From NCBI GenBank assembly GCA_020846145.1, contig JADLEL010000038.1, positions 1-33,976 on the forward strand: 33,976 bases of DNA. Reading direction: 5' to 3'. Origin of the DNA: Pirellulales bacterium. GTDB lineage: Bacteria > Planctomycetota > Planctomycetia > Pirellulales > Thermoguttaceae. Positions 16,263 through 25,267 of the stretch are shown one piece after another (the stretch's first letter is position 1; every line of letters starts with the position of its first letter). A program made the translations under genes and the position numbers. Under the pieces are notes generated by a model that searched no databases, had not been told where the DNA came from, and saw only the letters and a program-made list of their open reading frames with translations.

Positions 16263-18512
16263 ATGGCCAGAAGCGGCGCCGTGTGGGGAATCGACGTGGG
16301 TCAGTGTGCGTTGAAAGCCTTGCGTTGCCGGGCGACCGCCACGGACGACAAGATCGAGGGGGACGCCTTCGATTACATCGAGTACCCCAAAATTCTCAGC
16401 CAACCCGACGCCAATCCCGGCGAGTTGATCCGCGATGCGCTGAAACAATTTCTTTCGCGGAACGCGGTGAAAGGCGATGCGGTGGCGATCTCGGTTTCCG
16501 GCCAGGCGGGCTTGGCGCGGTTCATCAAGCTCCCCCCCGTCGAAGCGAAAAAAATCCCCGACATCGTGCGCTACGAAGCCAAGCAGCAAATCCCCTTCGA
16601 CTTGAACGACGTGATCTGGGATTACCAGCGTCTGGGCGTGGGCACGGTCGAGGAAGGCTTCGCCCTGGAGACCGAAATCGGGCTGTTCGCCATGAAGCGC
16701 GACGAGGTCTTCCGCCGGCTCGAACCGTTCCGCGATCTGGGCATCGAGATCGACTACGTGCAGTTGACGCCGCTGACGCTCTATAATTTCCTGCTCTTCG
16801 ATCGGCTCCGCGATCTGCCCCCGCCGGACGAATACGATCCCGACGATCCGCCGGAGTCGGTCGTGATCCTCTCGCTGGGCACCGAATCGACCGATCTGGT
16901 CATCACCAACGGCTTTCGCGTGTGGCAGCGCAGCATCCCCTTGGGCGGCAACCATTTCACCAAGGCGCTCACCAAGGAAATGAAGCTCACTTTCGCCAAG
17001 GCCGAGCACCTGAAGCGCAACGCCACGGCCGCCGCCGATCCCAAGGCGGTGTTCCAGGCCATGCGGCCGGTGTTCAACGACCTGCTGACCGAACTGCAGC
17101 GCTCGATCAACTTCTTCAACAATCTCGATCGGACCGCGAAAATCGGCCGCTTCCTGGCCCTGGGCAACGCCATGAAACTGCCGGGCCTGCGCAAGTACCT
17201 CTCGCAAAGCCTGGGCTTCGAGATCGAACGCGTCGAATCGTACAACGGGCTGGTCGGCGCGCCGGTGGTCGCCTCGCCGATCTTCCAGGAGAACGCGCTC
17301 TGCTTCGGCGTGTGCTACGGACTGGTCCTGCAAGGTTTGGGGCTTTCGGGCATCCATACGAACCTGCTGCCGCACGAGATCGTGAAGAACCGCCTCGTGA
17401 AGCGGAAGAAGCCCTGGGCGGTCGCCGCGGCGGCCGCACTGCTTTTGGGTTGCGGCATCAGCTACGGCACCTACTCCTTGGGAATGAACACCGTCGATGA
17501 GAGCCGCTGGCAAACCCCGCAAAAAGAAGCCAACGACGTCATCGGCAGAAGCAACGACCTGAACGGCAAAAAAACCGCCGCCGACGCCAGCTACAACGAG
17601 ATCAAGGCGATCGGCGATCGGTTGGTGGGGAACGTCGAAGGGCGGTTGCGCTGGCTGGAACTGCTCAAGGCGATCGACGCCGTGCTCCCCACCGAGGACG
17701 ATCCCGCGAAGCGGCCCGACGACGTTACCCAGCGCAAGGAGCTTTACATCACGAATATGGAATGCCAGCAGGTCGATGATTTTACGACCTGGTTCACGGG
17801 AGTCGAAAAGTACTATCAAGGGCCTAAAGGCGCGGCCCAACCGGCGGCGGGGGATGCCGCGGCGACTGCCGCAAGCCCCGCTCCCGCTCCGGCCGCCGGA
17901 TTGACCCCCGCTCCCGCCGGCGGATTGAATGCCGCGCCGGCGGGCGGAGCCGCCGCGGGTTTTGGCGCGACCTCGCCCGCTCCCGCCGCCGCGCCGGCTC
18001 CCAGCGGCGCGGAGGGATCGTCCAGCGGCGGCGGTCCGACGGGAAAAGGCTGGATCGTCAAGCTCGAGGGCTATCATTTCCACAACGACGCGAAAAAGTA
18101 TTCCATGGGCGAAATCGGCGAAGAATATCTTCGCAAAACTTTGATCGACGGACTGCTGAACGGCAAAGTTACGCTGCCCACCGCCAATCGCAAAGGAGTG
18201 GAAACCGTTTCCATGAAAGAGTTGGGCATCAGCTATCCCGTGTTGTGGAATCCGCAAAAGGTGATGCCCGAACTGATCGACAATCCCAAAGGCGGCGCGG
18301 CGAATGCGGCGGCCCCCGCGGTTCCGGTGGGAGGGCTCGGCATGGCGCCGGCGGGCGGCGCGGTTCCGGAAGGCAAGATTTCCGTCCCGAAGTTCAAGTT
18401 CACCGTAATGTTTTGTTGGCAGCCCAAGCTGCCTCACGAGCGTCTGGCGGCCAGGCAAGAGGCCGAAAAAGAGAAGGCATCGACGCCGGAAACGGCGCCC
18501 GCGACACCTTAG
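16263..18512 (+). CDS. pilM: PilM-type actin-like ATPase with membrane-anchored C-terminal extension
   Basis: A 749-residue protein. Residues about 5-365 match PilM/FtsA-type actin-like ATPases: VWGIDVGQCALKALRCR (phosphate 1), RFIKLPPVEAKKIPDIVRYE and KQQIPFDLNDVIWDYQ, which are hallmark PilM segments, and GNAMKLPGLRKYLSQ (adenosine loop). PilM docks type IV pilus or related secretion proteins to the inner membrane. A lysine/arginine-rich stop (residue 380) is followed by a transmembrane helix (about 385-406). The 350-residue part after it, with an Ala/Pro/Gly linker at about 520-593, resembles a PilN-like segment fused to PilM; normal PilM is about 350 residues. It is the first gene of a three-gene operon behind a sigma-54 promoter. 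A GTGGAGCG stretch precedes the ATG. The PilN comparison is tentative. Confidence 0.85.
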   Translation: MARSGAVWGIDVGQCALKALRCRATATDDKIEGDAFDYIEYPKILSQPDANPGELIRDALKQFLSRNAVKGDAVAISVSGQAGLARFIKLPPVEAKKIPDIVRYEAKQQIPFDLNDVIWDYQRLGVGTVEEGFALETEIGLFAMKRDEVFRRLEPFRDLGIEIDYVQLTPLTLYNFLLFDRLRDLPPPDEYDPDDPPESVVILSLGTESTDLVITNGFRVWQRSIPLGGNHFTKALTKEMKLTFAKAEHLKRNATAAADPKAVFQAMRPVFNDLLTELQRSINFFNNLDRTAKIGRFLALGNAMKLPGLRKYLSQSLGFEIERVESYNGLVGAPVVASPIFQENALCFGVCYGLVLQGLGLSGIHTNLLPHEIVKNRLVKRKKPWAVAAAAALLLGCGISYGTYSLGMNTVDESRWQTPQKEANDVIGRSNDLNGKKTAADASYNEIKAIGDRLVGNVEGRLRWLELLKAIDAVLPTEDDPAKRPDDVTQRKELYITNMECQQVDDFTTWFTGVEKYYQGPKGAAQPAAGDAAATAASPAPAPAAGLTPAPAGGLNAAPAGGAAAGFGATSPAPAAAPAPSGAEGSSSGGGPTGKGWIVKLEGYHFHNDAKKYSMGEIGEEYLRKTLIDGLLNGKVTLPTANRKGVETVSMKELGISYPVLWNPQKVMPELIDNPKGGAANAAAPAVPVGGLGMAPAGGAVPEGKISVPKFKFTVMFCWQPKLPHERLAARQEAEKEKASTPETAPATP

Positions 18513-18582
18513 GAGAGTGGAGAGTGGAGAGTGGAGAGTGGAGAGTGAAGAGTGAAGAGTGAAGAGTGAAGAGTGGAGAGTG
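18513..18582. repeat. Heptanucleotide tandem repeat (gagagtg/aagagtg)
   Basis: Ten uninterrupted 7-base units: five gagagtg, four aagagtg and one gagagtg. The array begins at the base after the TAG stop of the pilM-like gene and occupies most of the gap to the next gene. Copy number of such arrays changes readily by slippage. A second, different heptamer array lies at 31172-31213. Confidence 0.95.
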
Positions 18583-18645
18583 GAGGGGAAAAGCTGCAAC
18601 GAGCTACCCTCTCCCTAATCCCTCGCCCCTAACCCCTGCAAAAAG

Positions 18646-20220
18646 ATGGACAAGCTCAAATCCGTCCTGAATTACGTGAAGAAGTACGGCTTTTGGTTCC
18701 TGCTCGGGACCATCGTGGTCGCCGTCTTGGGTTGCTGGTGGCTGGCGACGAGTTCCGTAGCCGCGGATGTCAAGGATAAGCGCACGAAGATCGACGAATC
18801 CTTTACCAAGGTACAGTCGATCGCCGGCAATTTGCAGCACCCGACCCAGAAATACATCGAGAGCCTGGAAAAAGAGCAGGAGAAACTCAAGCAAAAGGTG
18901 CTCGATTCCTGGAAGGCGCTCTACGAGGAACAACAGAAAAAGAATCCCTGGCCGCCGGTGCTGGGCAACGAGTTTCTGGACGCGATCAAAAACCTCAAAT
19001 CGAACGAGGAGATTCCCTACAAACTTCGCGGCAGGTACTGGAATTTCATCAAGGAGTATTTTCCCAGGCTCAAGGAAGTGGTCGATTGGCGGCATCCCAA
19101 GGAAGATCCCGCCGCCGCTGCCGACGCGAACTTAGGCGCCGCGGCGGAGCCGAAGAAAGTCGAAATGGTGGGCGTGGTCGATTGGGATTCCAACGACATC
19201 GCCAAGCTGGAGAAGGATTTCGATTGGAACGCGACCCCTTCCGACAAGAAGGTGAAATTGAAGCAGGAAGACCTTTGGGTGATGCTCTCGCTGCTGCGGG
19301 TGATCAAGAATACCAACGAAGGCGTTGCGGACCATTCGAAAGCCGTCATTAAGCGCATCGACTCCCTGGATATCGGTCCCTACGCGGTCCGGGCTTGGCG
19401 GGAAGCCGAAGGGCAGGTCTTCCGCGGCGGAGCCGCCGCCGCGGCGACCGGTGCTCCCGGCGAAGCCGTTCCGCCTCCTCCCGCAGGCGCCCCCGGCCAA
19501 AACGAGGATGAATTATTGCTCGTGGATCGGTACGTGGACGACAACGGCGCGCCGCTGGCCGCCGGAACCAATCCGCCGAATCAAGAATTCAAGATGATGC
19601 CGATCCGCATGAAAATCTACATCGATCAGCGCAAGATCGCGAAGCTGTTGGCGCAGTGCGCCAATTCCGAAATGCCGATCGAAGTCCGCCGCGTGCGGAT
19701 CAAGCCCGGCGAGGGAGAGGTCGTCGATTTCGGCGGCGGCGTACCCGGCAGCGTTCCCAGCGGTGGCGCTCCCGGGGGCGGCATGCCCGGCGGCGGCATC
19801 ATGGCCGGCGAGATGCGCGGTCCCGGCGGCTACGGCCCCATGGGCATGCCCGGCATGGCCCACGGCGGACCGCCGGGCGGAGGATACGGTCCGATGGGCG
19901 GAATGCGCGGTTTCGGTGAAGGGATGGGCGGATTCGAGCGCGGCCCGGGCTTCAACGAAATGCCCGGTACGGCCGCCGCCTGGGAGAAAAGTCCGATGGA
20001 CATTCCCCTCGAAATTCAGGGCATTATTTGCATTTACAATCCGCCGGATATCACCAAGTTGGGCAAGGGCGGCGCGGGCGAAACGCCCCCCGTCGAAACC
20101 CCGGGCGCAACGCCGGCGAATCCCGTCGCGCCGCCGGCCGAGGCCGCAACGCCGACGGCGCCGCCGGTAAACGCGCCACCGGCCGCGACGAATAATCCGC
20201 CGGTCGCGCCGGCAAAATAG
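18646..20220 (+). CDS. PilO-like membrane-anchored protein with Gly/Met/Pro-rich insertion
   Basis: A 524-residue protein: short cytoplasmic N-terminus, one transmembrane helix (about residues 11-35, FWFLLGTIVVAVLGCWWLA), then a charged, probably coiled-coil stretch (EKEQEKLKQKVLDSWKALYE). The C-terminal region (IRMKIYIDQRKIAKLLAQC, RRVRIKPG and later PLEIQGIICIYNPP) has the strand-helix-strand order of PilO/GspM-type periplasmic domains. About 80 Gly/Met/Pro-rich residues (about 366-445) interrupt this domain, and a Pro/Ala tail follows. In type IV pilus systems PilN and PilO form the alignment complex that links PilM to the secretin; that role is inferred from position. The ATG has no ribosome site, and the preceding gap is filled by the heptamer array, so translation may depend on coupling. 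Confidence 0.6.
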   Translation: MDKLKSVLNYVKKYGFWFLLGTIVVAVLGCWWLATSSVAADVKDKRTKIDESFTKVQSIAGNLQHPTQKYIESLEKEQEKLKQKVLDSWKALYEEQQKKNPWPPVLGNEFLDAIKNLKSNEEIPYKLRGRYWNFIKEYFPRLKEVVDWRHPKEDPAAAADANLGAAAEPKKVEMVGVVDWDSNDIAKLEKDFDWNATPSDKKVKLKQEDLWVMLSLLRVIKNTNEGVADHSKAVIKRIDSLDIGPYAVRAWREAEGQVFRGGAAAAATGAPGEAVPPPPAGAPGQNEDELLLVDRYVDDNGAPLAAGTNPPNQEFKMMPIRMKIYIDQRKIAKLLAQCANSEMPIEVRRVRIKPGEGEVVDFGGGVPGSVPSGGAPGGGMPGGGIMAGEMRGPGGYGPMGMPGMAHGGPPGGGYGPMGGMRGFGEGMGGFERGPGFNEMPGTAAAWEKSPMDIPLEIQGIICIYNPPDITKLGKGGAGETPPVETPGATPANPVAPPAEAATPTAPPVNAPPAATNNPPVAPAK

Positions 20221-20241
20221 CGTTCGTTGCGGAAATATCAA

Positions 20242-20313
20242 GTAGGGTGCGTGCTTGCACGCACGCGAGGTGAATTTCCGCGGAAAATGCGTGCGTGCAA
20301 GCACGCACCCTAC
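20242..20313. repeat. Perfect 25-bp inverted repeat inside the pil-like operon
   Basis: Arms 20242-20266 and 20289-20313 (gtagggtgcgtgcttgcacg core) are perfect, with a 22-base loop. The left arm alone can also fold, through gtgcttgcac. It starts 21 bases after the stop of the PilO-like gene and ends 35 bases before the next start, so in the transcript it would form a strong hairpin between two cistrons. It has no U-tract, so it looks more like a processing or stability element, or a dispersed repeat, than a terminator. Confidence 0.92.
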
Positions 20314-20348
20314 GATACTCGACGACCGATCGCGAAAGGAACCTCGCC

Positions 20349-22319
20349 ATGAAAGCCAAACTCAAGCTCGACAAAACCGCAATCAAGAAATTTTTCATCG
20401 ACCATGCGGAAAAGGTCGTTTTCGGCATCGTCGCGCTGGGCGCGGCGACGATCATTTACGGCGCGGCAACGGGCCGGGAAAAAACCGACAAGCGGCCCGA
20501 AGAACTGCTGACGCAGGTCGCCGCGGCGAAATCCGCGATCGAAAACGCGCGCATCGAGGAAAAAAAGGCCGAGGAAATCGACAAGATCACCGGGATGAGC
20601 CGCCAGCCGATCGACGATAGCCCGTATCAGCTCACCAAGGCGATCTTGCCGCCGATCGGCAAGTCCAGCCGCCTCCGCGGCGAGCCGCCCGTGTTGGGAA
20701 CGATAAAGCTCGCCGCCGCGGCGGGATCGGGCATGTTCCAGATCATGACGGCCCCCCCGACCCCCGGCAACAACTCCGCCGCCGTGGCGAATGTCCCCGG
20801 TTCCGATCAGCGCGGCATGCGTTGGGCGAGCGTTACCGGCCTGGTCCCCTTCAAAAAACAACGCGACGCATATTCCGACGCCTACCGCGATTGCAAACAA
20901 CTCGATCTCGTGAAAGACTCCATGCCGGATTACAGGGGCTATTGGGTCCAACGGCTGGAAGTCTTCAGTCCCGCCGATCTCCAGAATCCCAACTGGAGCG
21001 ACGCGAAGAAGGTCGTCAAATTCCAATCCAACACGGTGGAAGACGAAGTGAAAAAGGATTGGGGGCAGTCCATGCAGCCCGACCCGGTCGATCCGCGGTT
21101 CATCCACCCCTACTTGAGCTTCCCCTTGGGACCGTTGGTCGATGGGACCTGGGACGCCAAAGTGGCGCACGCGCCGGAAATCCCCATCCTGACCAACGAG
21201 GCGATAATGGGGATGGCGGCCCCGGCGCCCGATGCGGCCGCCGAGAAAAAACCGGGTGAAGCCGGGGCGTTCGACAATCGCCCCACGGTCGCCGGAGCTG
21301 GCGGCGGATTTTACGGCGGGATGCCGATGGGCGGCGAAAGAGGCTACGGCGCGATGCCCATGGGATACGGCGCGATGGCCGGCGGGATGGCGATGGATGC
21401 CGGCGGTCCCGAATATCTCCTCTTCCGCTTTTTCGATTTCACCGTAAAGCCGGGCAAACGCTACATCTATCGGGTGCAATTGGTCCTAAGCAATCCGAAT
21501 TTCGAAGCGAACGCGGCCTACCTGGAAGACCCGCAAATGGCGAAAAAACGATATCTGGTGGATGAGAAGTGGTCCGATCCCAGCCCGCCGGTCGGCATCC
21601 CCAACGACACCTCCACGCTGGCCGTCGCCGTCGAGCAGCCGCGGCGTCTCTCCGGCGATCCATTGGGCAGCATGATTGTCGCCTTGTGGCAGCAGAACAC
21701 CGGCAAGAAGCTGTATAACGAGTTCGCGGTCGAACGCGGCCAAGTGTTGAATTTTACGGACGCGGAGGTCAAGGCCGTCCAACGCACCCAGTACGCCGAA
21801 CCGACCGACACTCCCGATAATACGCCGCTGGTGTCCGACGTATTGGTCGTGGACCTGGCGGGCGGGAAAAAACTGCCCGCGGTCAAGCCGAAACCCGAAC
21901 CGGCGGCGGTTACCGACCAATTCAACCGCAGAATACCCGACGCGGACCGCATGCCTTTTTCGCCCGGCGAAATTCTGGTCATGGAGCCGGACGGCACGCT
22001 GGTGGTGCGCGGCGAATTCGACGACATGGACCGGGTCGCCGGCTACACTTCGACGCCGAATCAAGCCATGCCGGTGGGGATGCCGGGCGGAATGCCGGGG
22101 CACGGAATGCCCGGCGGCTTTGGACCGGGAATGGAAGGTTACGGACCGCCTCGCATGCAGGGAGGCTATGGCCCGCCGGGGATGCAGGGTTACGGACCGC
22201 CGGGGATGATGCGCGGCGGAGAAGGATTCCGCGGCGAAGGGCCGATGCGCGGCGGCTACGGTGAACTTTTTGGCGGACCGGGAGGAGCGCCGCCCGCGCC
22301 GCGCAAGGGAGGAAGGTAA
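20349..22319 (+). CDS. Membrane-anchored protein of the pil-like operon, unknown function
   Basis: A 656-residue protein starting at ATG 20349, nine bases after AAGGA; the open frame upstream runs into the palindrome and is not used. One transmembrane helix lies at about residues 20-40 (VVFGIVALGAATIIYG), with the rest probably periplasmic. A Gly/Met-rich stretch (about 318-355) precedes a recognisable block, FRFFDFTVKPGKRYIYRVQL, that looks like a beta-rich domain; the C-terminus (about 575-656) is a Gly/Met/Pro-rich tail with repeats such as GYGPPGMQGYGPPGM. I do not recognise the family. Its place as third gene after PilM- and PilO-like proteins suggests a part of the same envelope complex. 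It ends 11 bases from the convergent ROK gene. Confidence 0.75.
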   Translation: MKAKLKLDKTAIKKFFIDHAEKVVFGIVALGAATIIYGAATGREKTDKRPEELLTQVAAAKSAIENARIEEKKAEEIDKITGMSRQPIDDSPYQLTKAILPPIGKSSRLRGEPPVLGTIKLAAAAGSGMFQIMTAPPTPGNNSAAVANVPGSDQRGMRWASVTGLVPFKKQRDAYSDAYRDCKQLDLVKDSMPDYRGYWVQRLEVFSPADLQNPNWSDAKKVVKFQSNTVEDEVKKDWGQSMQPDPVDPRFIHPYLSFPLGPLVDGTWDAKVAHAPEIPILTNEAIMGMAAPAPDAAAEKKPGEAGAFDNRPTVAGAGGGFYGGMPMGGERGYGAMPMGYGAMAGGMAMDAGGPEYLLFRFFDFTVKPGKRYIYRVQLVLSNPNFEANAAYLEDPQMAKKRYLVDEKWSDPSPPVGIPNDTSTLAVAVEQPRRLSGDPLGSMIVALWQQNTGKKLYNEFAVERGQVLNFTDAEVKAVQRTQYAEPTDTPDNTPLVSDVLVVDLAGGKKLPAVKPKPEPAAVTDQFNRRIPDADRMPFSPGEILVMEPDGTLVVRGEFDDMDRVAGYTSTPNQAMPVGMPGGMPGHGMPGGFGPGMEGYGPPRMQGGYGPPGMQGYGPPGMMRGGEGFRGEGPMRGGYGELFGGPGGAPPAPRKGGR

Positions 22320-22330
22320 TTTTCCTTCCT

Positions 22331-23716
22331 TCAGCACGTAACGTGGACGAGAATCGCCTTGCGGGCCTTTGACTTGTTGTAATTCTCGACCGCTTTGGCG
22401 GTGGGGGCGAGATCGAGCTTGATGGAGCGTTGGGCGAGGAACCTCCGGGCGTCGTCGGTAAGTTCGAGCGCGGCGTTTTCGCCCGCCCCGATGAAGAGTA
22501 CGCCCGGCCCACCGCGGCAGACTTTTTCCAATTCTTTCGGCCCGATCGCGCGCGCCGCGCCGCTTTCGTCGGCCTCCGCGCCGCGCTTGCGGTTCTTCAC
22601 TTTGCCGTTGACGGGAATGTAGATGTCGCGATCGTACGTCTTCCGGCCGATGGTGATTTCGCCGCGGGCGTAGCGGGTGATTTCGGGATATTGCGGCTTC
22701 ACGCGGAACCGCTTCTTGAAGGGATTCCGCCCCACGAGATGCCGCGCCGCGGCCACCGCGCCCAGCGCCACGGCGTCGTCGCCCAAGGCCGAGAGCAAAA
22801 TTTTACCGCCGTCGCGGGCGCCGGTCAGCGGGTCTTGCCCGACGATGTTTTCGATGATCGGCACGATGTAATCGCTGCAGGCCTCGATGACGCCGCCGCC
22901 CAAGACGATCGCCTCGGGATCGATCAGGTGCCGGACGTTCACGCAGGCGTAGCCCAGCACTTGCGAAGCGCGGCGGACGATTTCGCCGACGAGTTCGTCC
23001 TGCATTTCGAGCGCTTTGCGGACCGCGCCGCTGCGGATCACGCCGAGATCGCCGCCGGCCAATTCGGTGATCGCGCTTTGCCGGCCGGCGGCCACGCCTT
23101 GGCGGATATCGCGTTCGATGGCGGTGCGGCTGGCGAGCGCTTCGAGGCAGCCCGAACTGCCGCAGCCGCATTTTGGGCCGTCGATCTGCATCACCAAATG
23201 GCCGATTTCGCCGGCCGACTCGCGGTCGCCGCGCCAGAGCTTGCCTTTCATCACCAATCCGCTGCCGATGCCGGTGCCGACGCAGATATACAGCGCGCTT
23301 TCCGCCTTCCGCGCGGAGCCGAGCCAGCATTCCCCGAGCGCGCCGAAATTGCCGTCGTTGCCGATGGCGATGGGCGTTTTGAAGCGGGCCTTCAAATGCG
23401 CGCCCAGCGAAACGCCCGTCAAACGCATGTTGGGGGCCACGACCACCAGGCCCCGATCGGGATCGACCACGCCCGGCACGGCGATGCCGATGGCCGCCAG
23501 ATCGTCGGTTTTCACGCCGCCTTTTTTGATCGCGTCGGCGATCACCTTTTCGATGGCGGGCACGACCTGCTCCGGCCCGCCGGCGCGGGGCGTGGCGATT
23601 TTCTCGCGGCAGAGGATTTCGCCCGACTCGCGGACCAGCGACGCCTGCATCTTCGTGCCGCCGATATCCACGCCCAAGTACAGCCGATTTTCGGCGGGCC
23701 CGTTTGGCGATTTCAT
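22331..23716 (-). CDS. ROK-family sugar kinase fused to an Mth938-like domain
   Basis: A 461-residue protein starting at ATG 23716 after a GAGGATCC ribosome site. Residues about 10-315 are a complete ROK kinase: ATP-binding LGVDIGGTKMQ (Asp17), catalytic GNDGN (Asp121), Glu170 and His173 of the sugar/zinc site, and the zinc motif CGCGSSGCLE (Cys183, Cys185, Cys190). This fits a glucokinase-type enzyme that phosphorylates glucose or an N-acyl hexosamine with ATP. Residues about 330-461 (YARGEITIGRKTYDRDIYIP, GVLFIGAGE, KAVENYNKS) match the Mth938-like (DUF498-type) domain, normally a separate protein of about 110-120 residues of unknown function. The fusion is continuous with no frame break. 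It is the minus-strand neighbour of the PPK2 gene, 119 bases away. Confidence 0.88.
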   Translation of the reverse strand: MKSPNGPAENRLYLGVDIGGTKMQASLVRESGEILCREKIATPRAGGPEQVVPAIEKVIADAIKKGGVKTDDLAAIGIAVPGVVDPDRGLVVVAPNMRLTGVSLGAHLKARFKTPIAIGNDGNFGALGECWLGSARKAESALYICVGTGIGSGLVMKGKLWRGDRESAGEIGHLVMQIDGPKCGCGSSGCLEALASRTAIERDIRQGVAAGRQSAITELAGGDLGVIRSGAVRKALEMQDELVGEIVRRASQVLGYACVNVRHLIDPEAIVLGGGVIEACSDYIVPIIENIVGQDPLTGARDGGKILLSALGDDAVALGAVAAARHLVGRNPFKKRFRVKPQYPEITRYARGEITIGRKTYDRDIYIPVNGKVKNRKRGAEADESGAARAIGPKELEKVCRGGPGVLFIGAGENAALELTDDARRFLAQRSIKLDLAPTAKAVENYNKSKARKAILVHVTC

Positions 23717-23835
23717 GGCTGGATCCTCAATTGGAGATTCGTTGCGAAGCCGCAAGCGGCCCGTCGTTCAATTTGCAATTTGAAATTGCCAATTTGCAAT
23801 ACAATTATCGATCAACCGAAACGCATTGTAAACCC

Positions 23836-24639
<804 letters not shown>

Positions 24640-24790
24640 GACGGGAGTCCTTTGCGGGGAGGGGATTGCGGGGAATTGCTCTGACGGATTGACCGATGAT
24701 GCAATGGGCACAAGAAAAGATAGCTTTTTCCTGGAATGGAACAAGTCCGCGCCCGCCGGGAGCGGGCCGGCGGAAGCTAGATTTCCCCGT

Positions 24791-24998
24791 TTCGGGCCGA
24801 AGGCCCAGCCGTTCGCCCAGCCCTGGGCAACGCCCAGGGGAACGAGGCTCCGCCGCGTTCATTCCAGGCCCAACGGGCCGCCCGATCTCCTTGGGGAAGG
24901 CGAATGGTTGGCCCGTTGGGCCGAAACCGGAAGATTCCGCACTACCGCGAACCCCAGGCGATGCCTGGGGCTGGGAGATCGGCCGGCCCTTTGGGCCG
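24791..24998. repeat. Mosaic multi-hairpin element, copy 2 (inverted relative to copy 1)
   Basis: It aligns with the reverse complement of 10050-10263. The first 50 or so bases, from the ccctgggcaacgccca hairpin side, are almost identical; so are the ttggcccgttgggccg, ccccaggcgatgcctggggc and ggccctttgggcc modules, while the intervening bases differ. It lies in the 628-base gap between the divergent PPK2 and PEP-CTERM genes. Apart from this element and the promoter candidate at 25160-25188, nothing else was recognised in the gap. Confidence 0.85.
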
Positions 24999-25159
24999 CG
25001 GCGACTTCCCGCCGCAGTATCCATCGAACTGCGGGAGATTTTTGTCTCATTTTTTGCCGTTTGATTGCTTACAGATCATGCGGCTAAAGCGTCAGTCGGC
25101 AGGCGTTTTTCACCGGATGGGGGGGTAATGAAAGGCAGTCGCTGTTTTTTGAATGATTG

Positions 25160-25188
25160 TTGCAATAAATCGGTTTTCTTGCTAAGAT
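25160..25188 (+). promoter_or_regulatory. Candidate sigma-70-type promoter for the PEP-CTERM gene
   Basis: TTGCAA (25160-25165) and TAAGAT (25183-25188) are separated by 17 bases; each box matches four of six consensus positions. Initiation would give a leader of roughly 70 bases before the ATG at 25268. Moderate match only. Confidence 0.35.
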
Positions 25189-25267
25189 GGGGGTTATTCT
25201 TGGGAAGGGCTTCGACCCGCAAAACGTGCAACGGTCATTTCACCGCTTTTCTTGAAGCAGGGACATT

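Noticed and set aside
18513-18582. Tandem array considered as a CRISPR
   Set aside because: Seven-base units are contiguous with no spacers, and no cas genes are present; the same applies to 31172-31213.
16227-18599. A 790-codon minus-strand open frame opposite the pilM-like gene
   Set aside because: It is the antisense shadow of a GC-rich gene; the plus strand carries PilM motifs, while the minus translation is Arg/Gly/Val-rich without recognisable domains.
20295-20348. Extended N-terminus for the third pil-like operon gene
   Set aside because: It is encoded by the right arm of a 25-bp palindrome and lacks a ribosome site; ATG 20349 has AAGGA and is followed by the membrane helix.
24696-25064. 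Open frames encoding GRRPSRSPSPGQRPGER here and at 10010-10312 as a small protein family
   Set aside because: The similarity is explained by the DNA hairpin repeat shared by both loci; there are no ribosome sites or start conservation.
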